DNA of 37,761 bases, taken from assembly GCA_034437795.1 (NCBI GenBank), contig DAOTTI010000287.1, positions 1 through 37,761 on the forward strand, read 5' to 3'. Shown piece after piece: positions 8,054-15,531 of this stretch. The position numbers and the translations under genes were made by a program. The stretch is from DAOTTI01 sp034437795. Lineage in GTDB: Bacteria; Chloroflexota; UBA11872; UBA12225. Position 1 is the first letter of the stretch. Every line of letters starts with the position of its first letter. Under the pieces are notes generated by a model, which saw nothing but the letters and a program-made list of their open reading frames with translations, was not told where the DNA came from and did no database searches.

Positions 8054-9682
8054 CTACCCGCCTCGCGCCGTGACATTTCTTCCGGGAGAGCGCGAGGGGG
8101 GCGCTCCCGAAGCAGCCGGGCTCGCTACGGGAGCAGCGGTGGGGGAGCCCTGGCGGGCGATGGTGACCACCGGCTCCCAGCGGGCGGGGAACTGCTCGGC
8201 CCGCTCGATGACGCCCTGCACGATGCGGGCGCGCAGCCGATCGCGCACGGGCGCCAGCGACGGCTCGTCGATCAGGTTGTAGAGCTCACCCGGGTCTTCC
8301 TGGAGGTCGTAGAGCGCGCTGCGCGCCCCGGCGCGGTGGATCAGCTTATACCGCCCCTCGCGGATGGCCCACTGGCCGCGGGGCACTCCCGGCCGGCCTG
8401 GGTCCTCTACCGCCGCGGTGTACTGCTCAGAGAGGGTGGCGTCCCGCCAGCCGATCGCCTCCGGCGCCTTGCCCTCCAGCAGCGGGCGCAGGCTCCGTCC
8501 GGGCAGATAGGGCGCCGGCTGCAGCCCAGCCGCCTCCAGCCAGGTAGGCATCAGGTCCACCAGCTCCACTGGCGCGTGGCAGACCAGTCCCGCGCGGCTC
8601 ACGCCTGGCCAGTGCACGATCAGCGGGACGCGCATCGCGCTGTCGTACAGGCAGTACTTGGTGTGGGCGCCGCCCCGCTCCCCGAGCATCTCGCCGTGGT
8701 CGCTGAGCAGGACGACCACGGTATGGTCCGCATAGCCCAGCTCCTCCAGGGTAGCCAGTACCCGGCCCAGGCAGTCGTCGACGTAGGTCACGTTGGTCAG
8801 GTAACGGGAGATGGAGAGGCGTAGCTCGCGCTCGTCCATCTGCCCCCAGCCTCGCTGCACGATCTGGCGTCGGACATGCGGGTCGTCCTCATGGAAGCCA
8901 GCGGGGACCGCCGGAGGCAGCGGTACATCGCGGGGGTCATACAGGCCGTCGTAGTCGGCGGGGATGACGTTGGGAGGGTGGGGCCGGTCCAGGCTGACCA
9001 GCAGGCAGAAGGGCTGGTCGGGCCGCTCCCGATGGTGGCGGTGGAGATAGTCCACGGCCTGGCCGGCCAGCCAGGCCTCCGGCAGCTCGGCGGCTGGCAG
9101 GGGCGAGACGTCACCGACGTACCCTTCGCGGCTCTCGCCGCCCACACCGAAGCGCGCCGCGTAATCGGCGCGCAGGCGCTGCTCGCGCGTCTGCACCGCA
9201 CCGGCCATGGAGACGTCGACGGGGCCATCGGTGTTGCCGCCGCGGCCGGCGCGGAAGTCGAAGCCCCGCTTGTCCGGCACGTGCTCGTCCGGCGCCAGAC
9301 GGCTCTTCCAGTGCATCTTGCCGATGGCCGCGCTGTGGTAGCCCGCCTCCTTGAGGCGCATGGGGAGGGTGGGCACGGGCGGATCGTACGGCCAGTAGTG
9401 GGCGTTGCTGAGGATGCCGATCTGGTGGGGGTACATGCCGGTGATGAAGGAATGCCGGCAGGGCACGCAGACCGGCAGGTTGGCCACCGCCTGAGGGAAC
9501 CGCACGCCGGTGGCGGCCAGCCGGTCCAGGTGCGGGGTGCGGACCAGCGGTCGCCCGCCAGGCCCGTTCATCAGCCAGGTGCGCTGCCAGGGTGCCAGCC
9601 CGTCGGCGGCGCAGCCCAGGGCATCCCAGCGATGCTGGTCACCCATCAAGATCAGGATGTTCAGCGGTCTCTGGCCGGACAT
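8054..9682 (-). CDS. Sulfatase (formylglycine-dependent arylsulfatase family), cytosolic
   Basis: A 542-residue alkaline-phosphatase-superfamily hydrolase that cleaves sulfate esters. It begins directly with the core strand LNILILMGDQHRWD, with no signal peptide, so it should be cytosolic. The sulfatase signature C-x-P-x-R is CVPCR at residues 72-76; Cys72 would be converted to formylglycine. GKMH (Lys122, His124) and LLSDHGEMLGERG supply other active-site and metal residues. The C-terminal part (RYKLIHRAGARSALYDLQEDPGE) is typical of the family. A GGAGGG lies 13 bases before the ATG, a somewhat long spacing. Downstream on the same strand sits nothing of its operon; upstream are two Gfo/Idh/MocA genes on the same strand. 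The substrate is unknown. No sulfatase-maturing enzyme is in the window. Confidence 0.93.
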   Translation of the reverse strand: MSGQRPLNILILMGDQHRWDALGCAADGLAPWQRTWLMNGPGGRPLVRTPHLDRLAATGVRFPQAVANLPVCVPCRHSFITGMYPHQIGILSNAHYWPYDPPVPTLPMRLKEAGYHSAAIGKMHWKSRLAPDEHVPDKRGFDFRAGRGGNTDGPVDVSMAGAVQTREQRLRADYAARFGVGGESREGYVGDVSPLPAAELPEAWLAGQAVDYLHRHHRERPDQPFCLLVSLDRPHPPNVIPADYDGLYDPRDVPLPPAVPAGFHEDDPHVRRQIVQRGWGQMDERELRLSISRYLTNVTYVDDCLGRVLATLEELGYADHTVVVLLSDHGEMLGERGGAHTKYCLYDSAMRVPLIVHWPGVSRAGLVCHAPVELVDLMPTWLEAAGLQPAPYLPGRSLRPLLEGKAPEAIGWRDATLSEQYTAAVEDPGRPGVPRGQWAIREGRYKLIHRAGARSALYDLQEDPGELYNLIDEPSLAPVRDRLRARIVQGVIERAEQFPARWEPVVTIARQGSPTAAPVASPAASGAPPSRSPGRNVTARGG

Positions 9683-9804
9683 GAGCGCTCTGCTTCCCTC
9701 CTCCGGAGTAAGTGTGCCGGCCGGTTATAGCACCCCGCAGCGCGGCCGGACGCCCAGCGCGGTAGCGTCCAAATGACCCTCAATCGGCCTCAATGCGCCA
9801 CGGA

Positions 9805-10896
9805 TTAGCCGTGCAATGGGAGCCGGACCTCAGCGCCGGTCTCGTGGGAGCGGCGCAGGGCGGCGATCAGCTCCATGGAGCGGCGGCCCTCCTCGCCGGT
9901 TACGAGCGGGTCGCGGCCTTCGCGGATGGCGTCCAGAAAATCCTGGAGTTGCCACTTGTGGCAGATCGGAAATGGTCGGAAGTGGTGCTCAGCAGCGGCC
10001 CGCTCGCGCTCGTACACTGCCCGCATCTCCTCCTCTTCGCCGGCGATCGTCCACACGTCGTTCACGCCCATGCGCCCCTCGGGGTGCTCCAGCACGCTGA
10101 CGGTAAAGCCCCTATCTCCACTCACCGTGATCCGTGACCCCAGGGTCGGCTCGATTGAGATGGAGACGGAAAGGACGCCGAGCGCGCCGTTGCTCCAGCG
10201 CAGGGCAGCCACGGCGTTGTCCTCGCATTCGATGTAGGGGTGGGTCAGATTTGCCCAGCGGCCGTAGACGCTCTCTAACCGGCCAGCGGGGGCCATTAGC
10301 CACAGGAACATGTCGATGGCATGCACCGCCTGGTTCACCAGCACGGCGCCGTTCTCGCCCGCCCAGGTGCCTCGCCAGGGCGCGCTTCGGTAGTAGGGCT
10401 CGCCGCGGTACCACTTGAGGATGCAGTCGCCCAGGATGAGGCGCCCCAGCTTGCCGTCGTCGATGGCCTTGCGGGCCCGCTGGGCCGCCGGCCAGAAGCG
10501 ACGCATGAAGATGACGCCAAAGCGGACGCCGGCGCGACGCGTGGCCTCGATGGCGCGGTCGGCGTCGGCAAGATCCATCGCCATCGGCTTCTCGACGATG
10601 ACGTGCTTGCGGCGCTCGGCGGCCAGTAAGGCGGCCGGCGTGTGGAACGGCGGATTGGTACAGACGGTGATCGCCTCCACGTCCGGCTGGTCGAGCAAGG
10701 GGCGCGCGTCGTCGTACCAGCGGGGGATCCCGAAATCGCGCGCCAGGGCCTGCGCCTTCTCGGGTACGATGTCGGCGCATCCCACGACGGTGCACGCTCC
10801 CTCTTCCTCTAGCGCCTTGAGCGCGGTGGCGTGCATCCGTGCGATACCGCCGCAGCCGACGATCCCGATGCCAATGCGTCTGGTGCTGGTCTCCAT
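9805..10896 (-). CDS. Gfo/Idh/MocA-family NAD(P)-dependent oxidoreductase
   Basis: A 363-residue sugar or inositol dehydrogenase-like protein. The N-terminal Rossmann fold shows IGIGIVGCGGIARMHA (GxGxxG). The family motif EKP occurs in KHVIVEKPMAMDLADAD, and the catalytic-domain motif is visible as VLVNQAVHAIDMFLWL near residues 205-220, with the conserved His. The C-terminal beta-sheet domain is complete and ends RLPLHG. It lies 122 bp upstream of the sulfatase gene on the same strand, and a second paralog lies 332 bp further upstream, so the three may be co-transcribed. The substrate is unknown; desulfated sugars or sugar acids are inferred from the neighbours. Confidence 0.92.
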   Translation of the reverse strand: METSTRRIGIGIVGCGGIARMHATALKALEEEGACTVVGCADIVPEKAQALARDFGIPRWYDDARPLLDQPDVEAITVCTNPPFHTPAALLAAERRKHVIVEKPMAMDLADADRAIEATRRAGVRFGVIFMRRFWPAAQRARKAIDDGKLGRLILGDCILKWYRGEPYYRSAPWRGTWAGENGAVLVNQAVHAIDMFLWLMAPAGRLESVYGRWANLTHPYIECEDNAVAALRWSNGALGVLSVSISIEPTLGSRITVSGDRGFTVSVLEHPEGRMGVNDVWTIAGEEEEMRAVYERERAAAEHHFRPFPICHKWQLQDFLDAIREGRDPLVTGEEGRRSMELIAALRRSHETGAEVRLPLHG

Positions 10897-11228
10897 GCCT
10901 CGCCGTAGCCTCCTGATGTTGCTCCCTGCCCCAGAGTAGTGCGCGCCGAAGTGTAGCGAGGAGCGCGGTGGGGCCGGCAGCGGCAGGTCGATGCGTGCGG
11001 CGCCGCGCCGACTCGCTGCGCACTGGAGCTGCCGTCAGCTGACCTTCGGCTCCACGATCAGACCGGCAGGGGAACCGGCGGACGGCGGAGATCCGGGCGG
11101 TCGATCGTGGGCAAGGCATCTCGGATCCGGCAGGGCAGGCGGCGAGAGCGTACGCGGGCCCGCGACCTCACGCGTGCTCCTTACGCTGCCGGACGTATCA
11201 CGCTGCTAAGCGTGGGCGGCTGGTCGTG
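10897..11228. other. 332-bp gap with a duplicated dehydrogenase 3' segment
   Basis: No credible gene lies here. Bases 10978-11015 match 11280-11319, inside the next dehydrogenase gene, at 37 of 40 aligned positions with a 2-base gap. The matching segment encodes the C-terminal ESARRRARIDLPL of that protein, so this gap holds a copy of its 3' part, probably the relic of a duplication or of a deleted third paralog. The flanks on both sides do not match. Confidence 0.55.
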
Positions 11229-12320
11229 TTACGCCCTTCCCACACCGGCCATCTCCAGCAGCGGGTGCGCCTGAACGTCCAGCGGCAGGTCGATGCGCGC
11301 GCGGCGCCGCGCCGACTCGAAGATGGCCATCAGGATCTCGTGGCCGGCGCGTGCCGAGCGCCCATCCAGCGGATGGGGCGCCGAGGGGCCGTCCTGACGG
11401 ATGCGCTCCAGCAGCAGGCTAATCTCGCGCGCAAAGGGGTTCACTTCGGGCAGCTCAGGCACCAGCCACCCTGCCTCGCCCCGCACGCGCGCCCGCAGGG
11501 GCGGCTCGTTCTCCGCCAGGGGCCGGTCGCCGCTAATCTGGATCAGGCCCTCAGTGCCGTAGACCTGCATCCGCTGGTAGCCGGCGCGGGCGCAGATGCC
11601 GGTCTCAATCGTCCCGCGCACCCCGCCGGCAAAGTGGACCATGGCCACCGCGCCCGTCTCCACCGGATGGCCGTACCGCGTACGGGTCGTCTCCCACTCC
11701 TGGAAGCCGAAGCTGTCGGGACCGGTCTTCACGTTCCGGCGCTCACGGAGGTCGATGTTGCCGATCACCCATTCTGCCGGCGCGTCGCCGACCAGAAACC
11801 GGAGCAGGTCGACGCCGTGCGTGCCGTCGGTGAGCAGGTCCCCGCCGCCGATGGCCGTGACCTGGACGAGGTCGCCGATGGCGCCGGACTCAATCAGCTC
11901 GCGGGCACGCGTGTAACGCGGCAGGAGCCGGCGCTGGTGCCCGATGATCAGGACCGCACCTGCCTGCTCAGCGGCAGCCAGCATGCGGTCGCAGCCGGCC
12001 AGGTCCACCGCCATCGGCTTCTCGCACAGGATGCCCTTGGCCCCGGCGGCCGCGGCCGCCGCCACCATCTCCGCGTGCAGCGGGGGCCAGGTGCAGATGG
12101 AGACAACGTCCGGCCGTTCCCGCTCCAGTAGCTCGCGGTAGTCGGCATACGTCCGCTCGACGCCGGCCTCGGCGGCAAAGCGCTGCCGCGCGTCGTCGCT
12201 GGGATCAGCCCCGGCGACGACGCGCACCTGTCCCGCATTCTCCGGGGCCTGGTAGCCACGCAGGTGCGCGTAGGCGATCTTGCCGAGACCAATTACCACC
12301 GCATGATAGGGTACGCTCAT
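11229..12320 (-). CDS. Gfo/Idh/MocA-family NAD(P)-dependent oxidoreductase, second paralog
   Basis: A 363-residue protein from ATG 12320, which has GGAG 6 bases upstream; a GTG at 12335 would add five residues. The Rossmann motif is VVIGLGKIAYAHLRG, the EKP motif is in ILCEKPMAVDL, and the second-domain motif is GGGDLLTDGTHGVDLLRFLVG, with a conserved Asp-Gly-x-His. Similarity to the paralog at 9805-10896 is low outside these motifs, so this is not a recent duplicate. It diverges from the zinc-dependent dehydrogenase gene at 12437 across a compact intergenic region with overlapping promoter-like elements. The substrate is unknown. Confidence 0.92.
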   Translation of the reverse strand: MSVPYHAVVIGLGKIAYAHLRGYQAPENAGQVRVVAGADPSDDARQRFAAEAGVERTYADYRELLERERPDVVSICTWPPLHAEMVAAAAAAGAKGILCEKPMAVDLAGCDRMLAAAEQAGAVLIIGHQRRLLPRYTRARELIESGAIGDLVQVTAIGGGDLLTDGTHGVDLLRFLVGDAPAEWVIGNIDLRERRNVKTGPDSFGFQEWETTRTRYGHPVETGAVAMVHFAGGVRGTIETGICARAGYQRMQVYGTEGLIQISGDRPLAENEPPLRARVRGEAGWLVPELPEVNPFAREISLLLERIRQDGPSAPHPLDGRSARAGHEILMAIFESARRRARIDLPLDVQAHPLLEMAGVGRA

Positions 12321-12359
12321 GGCCAACTCCACCACCGGCTGATTGTTGCCACCTGGAGG

Positions 12360-12397
12360 TTGACGGGATTGTGGCGGATTATCGATAATCGCGTCAA
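12360..12397. promoter_or_regulatory. Compact bidirectional promoter with a palindromic operator-like core
   Basis: Rightward elements are TTGACG (12360-12365), 18 bp, GATAAT (12384-12389). Leftward elements are TTGACG read on the minus strand (12397-12392), 18 bp, CACAAT (12373-12368). A perfect 14-bp palindrome GATTATCGATAATC (12377-12390) lies between and overlaps the rightward -10. This AT-rich core stands out in a GC-rich region. It would drive the dehydrogenase gene at 12437 rightward and the Gfo/Idh/MocA gene leftward under one regulator. The function is inferred; no regulator gene is adjacent. Confidence 0.55.
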
Positions 12398-12436
12398 CCG
12401 CCGGCGAGCAGGACGGAGGAGTAACGGAGGGGTCGC

Positions 12437-13426
12437 GTGAAAGGCTTACAGATCACCAGCCCTGGCCACTACCAGATCGTGGACGTGCCACGCCCGGAGC
12501 CCTACCCAGACGAGGTCGTCGTGGAGGTGAAGGTCTGTAATAGCTGCACGCACTGGGATCTCAGCGTGTGGGACGGCTACGACCTGTTTGGCCGGCCGGG
12601 CCATCCCCAGTATCCACTGCCGGTAGGGTTTCCAGGCCATGAGCTCTCGGGGATGGTGGTGGAGCGCGGGGACCAGGTGACGACGGTCCAGGTCGGTGAC
12701 CGCGTCGCCCTGTGGGGGTCGCCGCCCGGCGTGCGGCCGCTGCGTCGCGAGGGGCGGCTCATGGGCGGCTACGTGCAGTACTTCGTGACCCACGAACGGT
12801 CTGTCCTGCCCTTCCCCAGCGGCCCGGACGCCCTTTCCTGGGAAGAGATGGCGATGCTGGAGATGCTCAGCTGCGTCTGCCAGGGAGTGGTCAAGGCCGG
12901 CGATCTGACGGGGCAACGGGTGGCCGTCTCCGGCCTGGGGCCCGCCGGCCTGATGATGCTCCAGGCGCTCAAGACGCTGGGGCCGGAGACGCTCACAGCC
13001 ATCGACGTCCAGCCTGACCGCTGCGAGCTGGCCCTGTCGCTCGGCGCCGACCGCGCCATTCAGCCCGGATCCAAGGAGTGGGCCGGTCTGCGCGAGGACG
13101 AGTTCACCATCGCCATCGACTGCTCGGGGGTGCCGGCCGCCATCGAGGGCGATCTGGAGCATACCGCCGGCCGCCTGATCATCTTTAGCGTGCCCGAGGC
13201 CGACTTCCGCGTCCCCCAGGCAGCGCGCCGGCGCGGGACGAGTATCGAATACACGCGCACGCCGGCGGGCAGGCCAGGCAAGTACGCCCGCCACCTGCTG
13301 GTCAGCCGCCAGGTCAACGTCAAGCCGCTGCTCACGCATGAGCTCCCCATTGAGGACTTCGCCAGGGGGCTCGACCTGCTGCGCCGCCGCCAGGCGCTCA
13401 AGGTGTCGTTCACGCTCGGGAGCTAA
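12437..13426 (+). CDS. Zinc-dependent medium-chain alcohol/polyol dehydrogenase
   Basis: A 329-residue MDR-superfamily dehydrogenase. The start is GTG at 12437 with GGAGGGG 5 bases upstream. Catalytic zinc ligands are visible: Cys37 in VCNSCTHWDL and His68-Glu69 in FPGHELSG. The four-Cys structural zinc lobe is absent, being replaced by GSPPGVRPLRREGRLMGG. The NAD(P)-binding motif is VAVSGLGPAGLMMLQ (GxGxxG), followed by AIDVQPDRCELALSLGAD. It probably oxidises a sugar alcohol or hydroxy acid; the substrate is not evident. It is the first gene of a plus-strand trio with the cyclase (47 bp later) and the isomerase. Confidence 0.9.
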   Translation: MKGLQITSPGHYQIVDVPRPEPYPDEVVVEVKVCNSCTHWDLSVWDGYDLFGRPGHPQYPLPVGFPGHELSGMVVERGDQVTTVQVGDRVALWGSPPGVRPLRREGRLMGGYVQYFVTHERSVLPFPSGPDALSWEEMAMLEMLSCVCQGVVKAGDLTGQRVAVSGLGPAGLMMLQALKTLGPETLTAIDVQPDRCELALSLGADRAIQPGSKEWAGLREDEFTIAIDCSGVPAAIEGDLEHTAGRLIIFSVPEADFRVPQAARRRGTSIEYTRTPAGRPGKYARHLLVSRQVNVKPLLTHELPIEDFARGLDLLRRRQALKVSFTLGS

Positions 13427-13428
13427 CC

Positions 13429-13470
13429 GCCCCTGCTCCTCGGAGGGAGCGGGCAAGGGAGAGGGTCAAC
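13429..13470. repeat. CCCCTGCTCC...GGAGCGGG...GGGAGAGGGT repeat supplying a ribosome-binding site
   Basis: This member of the CCCTCTCCC family fills the 46-bp gap between the dehydrogenase and cyclase genes. Its last part, GGGAGAGGGT, ends just 5 bases before the cyclase ATG and probably serves as its Shine-Dalgarno sequence. Confidence 0.6.
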
Positions 13471-13472
13471 GG

Positions 13473-14207
13473 ATGAAGAAACGTCCACGGATCATCGATC
13501 TGTCCTTTGCAGTCCACCAGGGGATGGTGGTCTATCCCAGCGTGGCCAAGCCGGTCATCGTCGAATTGGAGAACCACGAGCAGATGGCACGTAGCATGGG
13601 CACCGACGCCTTCGGGGTCACCCACCTGCCCAATCACTGCCTGATCGTGACCGGCGACCATGTCGGCACCCACCTCGACTCCTGGGGCCACGTCAAGCCG
13701 GACGCCCCCCGCGCCGAGGGCATCCCCCTGGACTACTGCTACGGCGACGGCGTGGTGCTGGACCTCACCCACAAGCAGCCGGGGGACGAGATCTGGCCGG
13801 ACGACCTCCAGGCCGCCCTGGAACGCATCGATTACGCCCTCAAGCCCCTGGACATCGTCCTCCTGCGCACCGACGCGGCCAAGTACCGCGACGAGAAGCG
13901 CTATCTCACCGACCACCCGGGCATGACCAAGGAGGCAGTGCACTGGCTGCTGGACCGCGGGATCAAGGTGATGGGCATCGACGCCGTCGGCTTCGATCCG
14001 CCGGTTCCGGCCATGTTCGCCCGCCGCAAGTTCTGGGAGGCGCACCGCGTGATGCTGGAGCGTGAGTACTACCATCTGGAGAACCTGTGCAACCTGGACC
14101 AGATCCCGCCCCCGTACCACTCCTTCACCGTCAGCGTGCTGCCCATCAAATGGGTGGGGGCCTCGGCGGCCCCCGTGCGGGCGGTGGCTATTGTGAATGA
14201 AGAATGA
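13473..14207 (+). CDS. Cyclase-family hydrolase (kynurenine-formamidase-like, PF04199)
   Basis: A 244-residue protein starting MKKRPRIIDLSF at ATG 13473; the frame is open upstream, but that part overlaps the previous gene and is not family-like. The metal-binding signature HxGTHxD...H is H63-V-G-T-H67-L-D69...H73 (GDHVGTHLDSWGH). VVLDLTH, a DIVLLRTD strand and VMGIDAVGFDPP follow in family order. Members hydrolyse amides or lactones such as N-formylkynurenine, isatin or sugar-acid-derived rings. In this neighbourhood of sugar dehydrogenases a lactonase-type reaction is plausible but not shown. The last three codons and the stop come from the GAATGAAGAATGAA repeat that follows. Confidence 0.88.
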   Translation: MKKRPRIIDLSFAVHQGMVVYPSVAKPVIVELENHEQMARSMGTDAFGVTHLPNHCLIVTGDHVGTHLDSWGHVKPDAPRAEGIPLDYCYGDGVVLDLTHKQPGDEIWPDDLQAALERIDYALKPLDIVLLRTDAAKYRDEKRYLTDHPGMTKEAVHWLLDRGIKVMGIDAVGFDPPVPAMFARRKFWEAHRVMLEREYYHLENLCNLDQIPPPYHSFTVSVLPIKWVGASAAPVRAVAIVNEE

Positions 14208-14302
14208 AATAAGGAAGAATGAAGAAAGACAATCTGTGGGTCAGGTAAGAGCACGTTGCGGATCCACGGCCTTCTTCATTCTTCCTTCTTTTTCATTTTT
14301 CC
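14195..14302. repeat. AT-rich GAATGAAG/CTTCATTC inverted-repeat element
   Basis: The left arm is 14195-14227, made of GAATGAAG-like units, and the right arm is 14271-14302. The two share a perfect 16-bp complementary stretch, AAGGAAGAATGAAGAA at 14211-14226 with its reverse complement at 14272-14287. The 44-bp loop is GC-rich. The composition is sharply unlike the surroundings. The element supplies the stop codon of the cyclase gene, and the Shine-Dalgarno of the next gene follows it directly. It looks like a small inserted palindromic element. Confidence 0.8.
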
Positions 14303-14326
14303 TTGTTCCCGGAAGGAGCCATCGAC

Positions 14327-15184
14327 ATGCTGGACCCGAAGAAGATCGGCCATACGGGTATCACCTGGCCAACGCAGAGCGTGGAGGAGAAGGTGGCCGA
14401 CGTCGCGGCAGTCGGCTTCACCGCCTTTGAGACGTTCGGCCACGTCATCGAACAGTATCCGGGCGGCGCGCCGGCTTTCAAGGACCTCATCCAGCGTCAC
14501 GGGCTGCGGTACGCTGCCTCCTATTGCGCCCGGACCTACATTGATCCGGCAAGAGCGCCCGACGATATCGAGCAGGTACTCAAGTGGGCGCGCCTGAGCA
14601 AGGAGGTTGGCGCCGAGACGATCGTGGTGAGCTGCCAGCGCCGCGAGAAGCCGGCCTATTCCCCCGAGGAATATGCCGGGCTGGCGCGCACCTTGAACGA
14701 GCTGGGCGCCCGCATTCGCGACCAGTTCGGCCTGCGCACGGCGCTGCACCCCCACACCGGCACGCCGGTGGAGAAGCCAGAGGAGATCGCCATGGTGGTG
14801 GAGGCGCTCGATCCGCGCGCCTGCGGCTTTGGCCCCGACACGGGACAGATCGCCCAGGCCGGCGGCGACGCGGTGGCGGTGGTGCGCGCCTACCGCGACC
14901 TGGTCACGCACGTGCACGTGAAGGACTACGGCGGGACCCCCGTGCGGCGCCTGCCGGATGGCAGCATTGAGGATCCGACCGGTTATGTCGGCTACGTCCC
15001 CGTCGGGACGGGGGTGATCGACTTCGTGAGCATGTTCCGCGCCCTCAAGGAAGCCGGCTTTACCGGCTGGCTGATGGTGGAGCTGGACGGCACGCCCCGC
15101 GCGCCCCGCCCGCCGAAGGAAGCCGCCGCCATGAGCTATCGGGGCTTGACCGCGGCCATCGCGGCGGCGAACCAGGCCGGATAG
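14327..15184 (+). CDS. Sugar phosphate isomerase/epimerase family TIM barrel, IolE-like
   Basis: A 285-residue protein of the AP_endonuc_2/xylose-isomerase-like family. The start is ATG 14327, with GGAAGGAG 8 bases upstream. Metal-site motifs along the barrel are TALHPHTGTPVEKPEEI, GFGPDTGQIAQAGGD, THVHVKDYGG and GWLMVELDGTP, in the order and spacing seen in inosose dehydratase (IolE) and 3-dehydroshikimate-dehydratase-like enzymes. An isomerase or dehydratase acting on a keto-sugar or keto-cyclitol is likely. It closes the plus-strand trio and, with the two Gfo/Idh/MocA dehydrogenases opposite, resembles an inositol-like or sugar-acid oxidation set. The exact substrate is unknown. Confidence 0.88.
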   Translation: MLDPKKIGHTGITWPTQSVEEKVADVAAVGFTAFETFGHVIEQYPGGAPAFKDLIQRHGLRYAASYCARTYIDPARAPDDIEQVLKWARLSKEVGAETIVVSCQRREKPAYSPEEYAGLARTLNELGARIRDQFGLRTALHPHTGTPVEKPEEIAMVVEALDPRACGFGPDTGQIAQAGGDAVAVVRAYRDLVTHVHVKDYGGTPVRRLPDGSIEDPTGYVGYVPVGTGVIDFVSMFRALKEAGFTGWLMVELDGTPRAPRPPKEAAAMSYRGLTAAIAAANQAG

Positions 15185-15194
15185 CTCTCCAGGA

Positions 15195-15227
15195 GACGAA
15201 GGCGCCTTCGTCGTTCGTCCTTCGTCT
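15195..15227. repeat. GACGAAGGC palindrome with GTTCGTCCTTCGTC tail, possible terminator
   Basis: 15195-15212 is a perfect 18-bp palindrome (GACGAAGGCGCCTTCGTC) 11 bp after the isomerase stop. It is followed by GTTCGTCCTTCGTC, whose reverse complement GACGAAGGACGAAC recurs, as AAGGACGAACG, inside psuG at 21334-21385. No T-run follows, so its role as a terminator is uncertain. Confidence 0.6.
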
Positions 15228-15340
15228 GGCACCGGCCCTCCTTAGGACCGGCGCTCGAGCCTGGGTCCCTGCGGAAATGGCCGGTCTTTCCATCCGTCGC
15301 TGGCACCCCAGCGGGGCATGGCCGAGCATTCTTGAGCGGG

Positions 15341-15400
15341 AGCCCTCGCCGGCCATGAAGGGGAGCCCTCACCCTGGCCGGATCCCATAAGGAGCGGGAG
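15341..15400. repeat. Degenerate CCCTCACCCTGGCC...GGAGCGGGAG repeat
   Basis: 15363-15400 reads GAGCCCTCACCCTGGCC, then ATCCCATAAGGAGCGGGAG, a member of the CCCTCTCCC family. A shorter half-copy, AGCCCTCGCC, lies at 15342-15351. They lie 130-190 bp upstream of the antiporter start. Confidence 0.55.
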
Positions 15401-15531
15401 CTCCTGGCTAGCCGTGACGAATCCGCGCGAGCGCAGTGCAGCGCAGCGATCAGCAGGCGCCGCGTCCACGCCACGGGCGGCCTGCCATGCGCGCCGGACG
15501 GCAGCTTGCCGCGCCTGCTACGCTGGCAGGC

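Larger units (their letters stand above)
15185..15531. other. 347-bp gene-free region with hairpin and repeats
   Basis: No convincing gene lies between the isomerase and the antiporter. The region holds the 18-bp perfect palindrome at 15195-15212 and a CCCTCACCC/GGAGCGGGAG repeat at about 15341-15400, both listed separately. The remainder, including the open frame immediately upstream of 15532, shows nothing family-like. Confidence 0.6.

Noticed and set aside
15436..15531. N-terminal extension of the antiporter to 15436
   Set aside because: The 32 extra residues are Arg/Ala/Pro-rich, precede a normal first membrane helix and lack family similarity; ATG 15532 fits better.
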